The notes beneath the pieces were generated by a model. It saw only the letters and a list, made by a program, of their open reading frames with translations, was not told the DNA's origin and did no database searches. A program made the translations under genes and the position numbers. From contig JASHYF010000070.1 in the NCBI GenBank assembly GCA_030043235.1, positions 1-7,238 of the forward strand: a stretch of DNA of 7,238 bases, given 5' to 3'. Of this stretch, positions 5,097 to 7,238 are shown in pieces. Source of the DNA: Solirubrobacteraceae bacterium. GTDB taxonomy: Bacteria > Actinomycetota > Thermoleophilia > Solirubrobacterales > Solirubrobacteraceae. Each line of letters begins with the position of its first letter. Position 1 is the stretch's first letter.

Positions 5097-6685
5097 TGGC
5101 TGCAGCGGCGAGCACCGACACCGAGAACCCGCTGACGGCGGGCCTCGAGCGCCTGCCGGTCGCGCCGACCACGCTCGTCATCTTCGGCGCCACCGGAGAC
5201 CTCGCCAAGCGCAAACTGCTGCCGGCGCTGTACAACCTCGCCCACGAGGGCGCGCTGCCCGAGCGCTTCCACCTGATCGGCGTCTCGCGCAAAGGGAAAG
5301 AGCACGAAGACTTCCGCGCCGAGTGCGAGGAGGCGATTCGCCGCTTCTCGCGGCGCAAGCCCGATGACAGCGTGCTGGCGAGCCTGCTGGAGACGGTCAA
5401 GTACATCGCCGGGACGTTCGACGACGACGCCGTGTACGCCGCGCTGGGCCAGGAGCTGGACGGGTTCGAGAAGGAGGCGGGCGAACCGCTCAACCGCGCC
5501 TTCTACCTGTCCACCGCGCCGCAGTTCTTCCCGGTGATCGTCGACGCGCTCGGCGGCAACCAGCTCGATCACCACGAGGACGCACAGGTGCGCGTGATCA
5601 TCGAGAAGCCGTTCGGGACGACGCTCGAGGAGGCGCGCGAGCTCAACCGGCGGGTGCTCGCGACCTTCGACGAGACCCAGGTGTTCCGCATCGACCACTA
5701 CCTGGGCAAGGAGACGGTGCAGAACATGATGGCGTTTCGCTTCGCCAACGGCATGTTCGAGCCGCTGTGGAACCGCAACTACATCGACAGCGTGCAGATC
5801 ACGGCCGCCGAGGAAATCGGCATCGGCTCGCGCGCCGACTACTACGACGCGGCGGGCGCGCTGCGCGACCTGATCCAGAACCACATGCTGCAGCTCCTGT
5901 GCCACGTGGCGATGGAGCCGCCGGTGAGCTTCACCGCGGAAGGGGTCCGCAACGAGAAGGTCAAGGTGCTGCAGGCGATACCGCAGCTGAGCGCCGCGGA
6001 CATCCCGGGCATGGCCGTGCGCGCCCAGTACGGGCCTGGCCACGCGGGCGGCGAGGACGTGCCCGGCTACCTGGAAGAGGAGGGCGTGCCGGAGGGCTCG
6101 ATCACGGAGACCTACGCGGCGCTGCGCCTGGAAGTGGACAACTGGCGCTGGGCGGGCGTGCCGTTCTACCTGCGCACCGGCAAGCGCCTGGCGCGCAAGG
6201 TCACGGAGATCGCGGTCACGCTCAAGCCGGTGCCGCACCTGGCGTTCAGCCAGCACGGCTCGCTGGGCGTGCAGCCCAACCAGCTGGTGCTCACACTGCA
6301 GCCCAACGAGGGCGTGTCGCTGCGCCTCGGCGCCAAGATCCCGGGCACGCGCATGATCATCCGGCCGGTGAACATGGAGTTCCTGTACGGGACCGCCTTC
6401 CTGTCGCAGTCCCCGGAGGCATACGAGCGGCTGATCACCGACGCGATGCGCGGCGACGCGACGCTGTTCACGCGCAACGACGAGGTCGAGGCGCAGTGGC
6501 GCATCTGCGACCCGATCGTCAAATACTGGGCATCCGATTTGGATCCCACCCACCCCCCTGCCCACCCCGGTCCCCCAGACCCAGGTCCCACCCACCCGGT
6601 GCTTCCAAAATACGAGGCGGGCTCGCAGGGGCCGCGGGAGGCCGAGGGCCTGCTGCGCGAGGGCGACCGCTGGCGCGCGATCTGA
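5096..6685 (+). CDS. zwf: Glucose-6-phosphate 1-dehydrogenase
   Basis: Oxidises glucose-6-phosphate to 6-phosphoglucono-1,5-lactone, producing NADPH, the entry step of the oxidative pentose-phosphate pathway. It is 529 aa, somewhat longer than the usual 480-515. Motifs: the dinucleotide site IFGATGDLAKRKLLPALYNL (29-48), the IEKPFG motif with Lys171 (169-174), the signature RIDHYLGKE (198-206, catalytic-site His201), and NH at 262-263 with His263 as the likely catalytic base. Also present are the VPFYLRTGKRL substrate region and the C-terminal DPIV...YEAGSQGP block. Between Trp478 and Tyr506 the protein carries 27 residues, with a Pro/His/Gly-rich run (484-501) where relatives such as E. coli Zwf have about 10. 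All catalytic motifs lie well before the insert, so the enzyme is probably active. Translation is likely coupled to gnd through TGATG, as only weak Shine-Dalgarno sequence (GAAGAAG) precedes the ATG. OpcA follows. Confidence 0.96.
   Translation: MAAAASTDTENPLTAGLERLPVAPTTLVIFGATGDLAKRKLLPALYNLAHEGALPERFHLIGVSRKGKEHEDFRAECEEAIRRFSRRKPDDSVLASLLETVKYIAGTFDDDAVYAALGQELDGFEKEAGEPLNRAFYLSTAPQFFPVIVDALGGNQLDHHEDAQVRVIIEKPFGTTLEEARELNRRVLATFDETQVFRIDHYLGKETVQNMMAFRFANGMFEPLWNRNYIDSVQITAAEEIGIGSRADYYDAAGALRDLIQNHMLQLLCHVAMEPPVSFTAEGVRNEKVKVLQAIPQLSAADIPGMAVRAQYGPGHAGGEDVPGYLEEEGVPEGSITETYAALRLEVDNWRWAGVPFYLRTGKRLARKVTEIAVTLKPVPHLAFSQHGSLGVQPNQLVLTLQPNEGVSLRLGAKIPGTRMIIRPVNMEFLYGTAFLSQSPEAYERLITDAMRGDATLFTRNDEVEAQWRICDPIVKYWASDLDPTHPPAHPGPPDPGPTHPVLPKYEAGSQGPREAEGLLREGDRWRAI
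6538..6609. repeat. C-tract element inserted in zwf (G-quadruplex candidate)
   Basis: Within zwf, 6545-6597 holds ten runs of three or more C on the plus strand, separated by 1-4 nt spacers: 6545-6547, 6549-6551, 6553-6558, 6561-6563, 6565-6568, 6572-6576, 6580-6582, 6587-6589, 6591-6593 and 6595-6597. The minus (template) strand therefore has ten G-tracts. TCCCACCCACCC occurs twice (6544-6555 and 6586-6597, offset 42 bp). The tract is bounded by a 6-bp inverted repeat, TTTGGA (6538-6543) and TCCAAA (6604-6609), and AAATAC is repeated directly at 6521-6526 and 6608-6613. Codons at the edges (GAT, TTG, GAT, CTT, CCA, AAA) are unusual for this gene. The span 6538-6609 is 72 bp, keeping frame. 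Confidence 0.85.
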
Positions 6686-6777
6686 TGCTCACGCGCGAGG
6701 CGCACGCACCCGTGCACGAGCGGCGCCCCCGCAACGGCGTGAGCGAGGCGAGCGGCGCGAGCGACGTGCCATGGTGA
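6685..6777 (+). CDS. Possible 30-codon bridging ORF between zwf and opcA
   Basis: ATG at 6685-6687 shares one base with the zwf TGA (TGATG at 6683-6687). The frame runs 30 codons and stops at TGA 6775-6777, which overlaps the opcA start region (ATGGTGA, 6771-6777). The peptide, beginning MLTREAHAPVHERRPRNGVS, is polar, has no membrane segment and resembles nothing I know. No separate Shine-Dalgarno is present; translation would depend on reinitiation after zwf. It may be a coupling leader carrying ribosomes to opcA, or a chance ORF. The same frame is open upstream through zwf as a shadow, so openness alone is weak evidence; the overlaps at both ends are what raise it above noise. The interval also holds a small hairpin, GCACG (6702-6706) with CGTGC (6711-6715). 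Confidence 0.3.
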   Translation: MLTREAHAPVHERRPRNGVSEASGASDVPW

Positions 6778-7238
6778 GCACGAGCGAGGCCGTCTGGAGC
6801 GAAGAGGGCACCACGCCGGACGCGATCGAAGCGGCGCTGCGCGACCTGCTCGTCCAGCGCCACGCGGAAAACGGCAACTTCGTGCCGGCGCGCGTGCTGA
6901 ACATGATCGCGTTCGTCGACCGCGCGTGGAGCGGCGAGATCGCCAATCGCCTGCGCCACGTTGGGCGCTACCACGCCTCGCGCCTGCTGGTGCTCTCCTA
7001 CGAGCCGCGGCGGGAGCGGCTGGACGCGCGCGTGACGATCGCCGCGGAAGGCGAACCCGCGCCGGGAGAGCTGGCGTTGCTGCGCGAGTCTGTGGTCGTG
7101 GAGATCGGCGACCGGCACCTCGACGACCTGCTGACGATCGCCGACCCGCTGGTGGTGACAGACCTGCTGACGCTGCTGTGGTCCCCGCACGGTCACTACG
7201 AGATCGTTCGCGAGCTGCTGGCGATGTCGCAGGCGATC
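6771..7238 (+). CDS. opcA: Glucose-6-phosphate dehydrogenase assembly protein OpcA (N-terminal 156 aa, runs off right edge)
   Basis: OpcA is a non-catalytic partner needed for assembly or redox/allosteric activation of Zwf in cyanobacteria and actinobacteria, and it is normally encoded beside zwf. Here 156 codons are visible and the frame is open to the last base; the family is usually about 300 aa or more, so roughly half is seen. Visible features are an N-terminal helix (PDAIEAALRDLLVQRH, 16-31), RVLNMIAFVD (41-50), RLRHVGRYHASRLLVLSYEP (60-79, the typical 'R..H..R.L.L' region followed by a strand), a VTIAAEGE strand, and the LRESVVVEIGDRHLDDLLTIADPLVVTDLLTLLW segment (104-137) of the second half-domain. 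The start is ATG 6771, or GTG 6774 immediately after it, which would make a GTGA overlap with the mini-ORF stop. No strong Shine-Dalgarno precedes it. Position downstream of zwf strongly supports the call. Confidence 0.88.
   Translation, partial: MVSTSEAVWSEEGTTPDAIEAALRDLLVQRHAENGNFVPARVLNMIAFVDRAWSGEIANRLRHVGRYHASRLLVLSYEPRRERLDARVTIAAEGEPAPGELALLRESVVVEIGDRHLDDLLTIADPLVVTDLLTLLWSPHGHYEIVRELLAMSQAI

Noticed and set aside
4988..6595. 535-aa minus-strand frame opposite zwf
   Set aside because: His/Arg/Val-rich antisense shadow typical of high-GC genes; no domain motif, while the plus strand encodes complete G6PD motifs.
6702..6715. Hairpin after zwf as a terminator
   Set aside because: The stem is only 5 bp with no T-run, and opcA follows closely on the same strand with overlapping signals, so it is unlikely to end transcription.

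Overview
The window is very GC-rich, with G/C at most third codon positions, frequent GTG/TTG starts and TANNNT-type -10 boxes. Together with a glpX, a short-type gnd, and a zwf followed by opcA, this points to a high-GC actinobacterium (Actinomycetota). A deep lineage such as Thermoleophilia is my guess from protein flavour, not something the sequence proves.

Layout, left to right: (1) a divergent pair of unrecognised genes, one leaving the left edge on the minus strand (1-324) and one on the plus strand (403-1029). (2) A leader region with a perfect-length 35-bp tandem repeat ending at a putative -10 box, followed by glpX (class II fructose-1,6-bisphosphatase, 1264-2271). (3) A 28-bp convergent gap filled by a 10-bp-stem hairpin. 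(4) A two-gene minus-strand operon: a hexapeptide-repeat acyltransferase (3855-3226) overlapping a family 2-like glycosyltransferase (3226-2300). (5) A 293-bp divergent promoter region with the same TACGAT hexamer facing each way. (6) A plus-strand oxidative pentose-phosphate operon: gnd (4149-5096), zwf (5096-6685), a possible 30-codon bridging ORF (6685-6777) and opcA (6771 to the right edge).

Metabolically, glpX makes fructose-6-phosphate, which isomerises to glucose-6-phosphate. Zwf (helped by OpcA) and Gnd oxidise that to ribulose-5-phosphate and NADPH/NADH, so the chromosomal cluster looks like a PPP/gluconeogenic cycling unit. The acyltransferase-glycosyltransferase pair sits between its two halves and probably modifies a surface glycan; it looks like an insert into the sugar-phosphate cluster.

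The most unusual signals are: an in-frame Pro/His-rich insertion near the C-terminus of Zwf, encoded by ten C-tracts in about 53 bp (a strong G-quadruplex/i-motif candidate) and bounded by a short inverted repeat; the 35-bp tandem repeat upstream of glpX; a roughly 40-residue charged insert inside the acyltransferase beta-helix; and a chain of 1-nt TGATG stop/start overlaps, including one leading into a mini-ORF that ends on the opcA start. I see no CRISPR array, phage gene, transposase or tRNA/rRNA, and no clearly novel multi-gene system.
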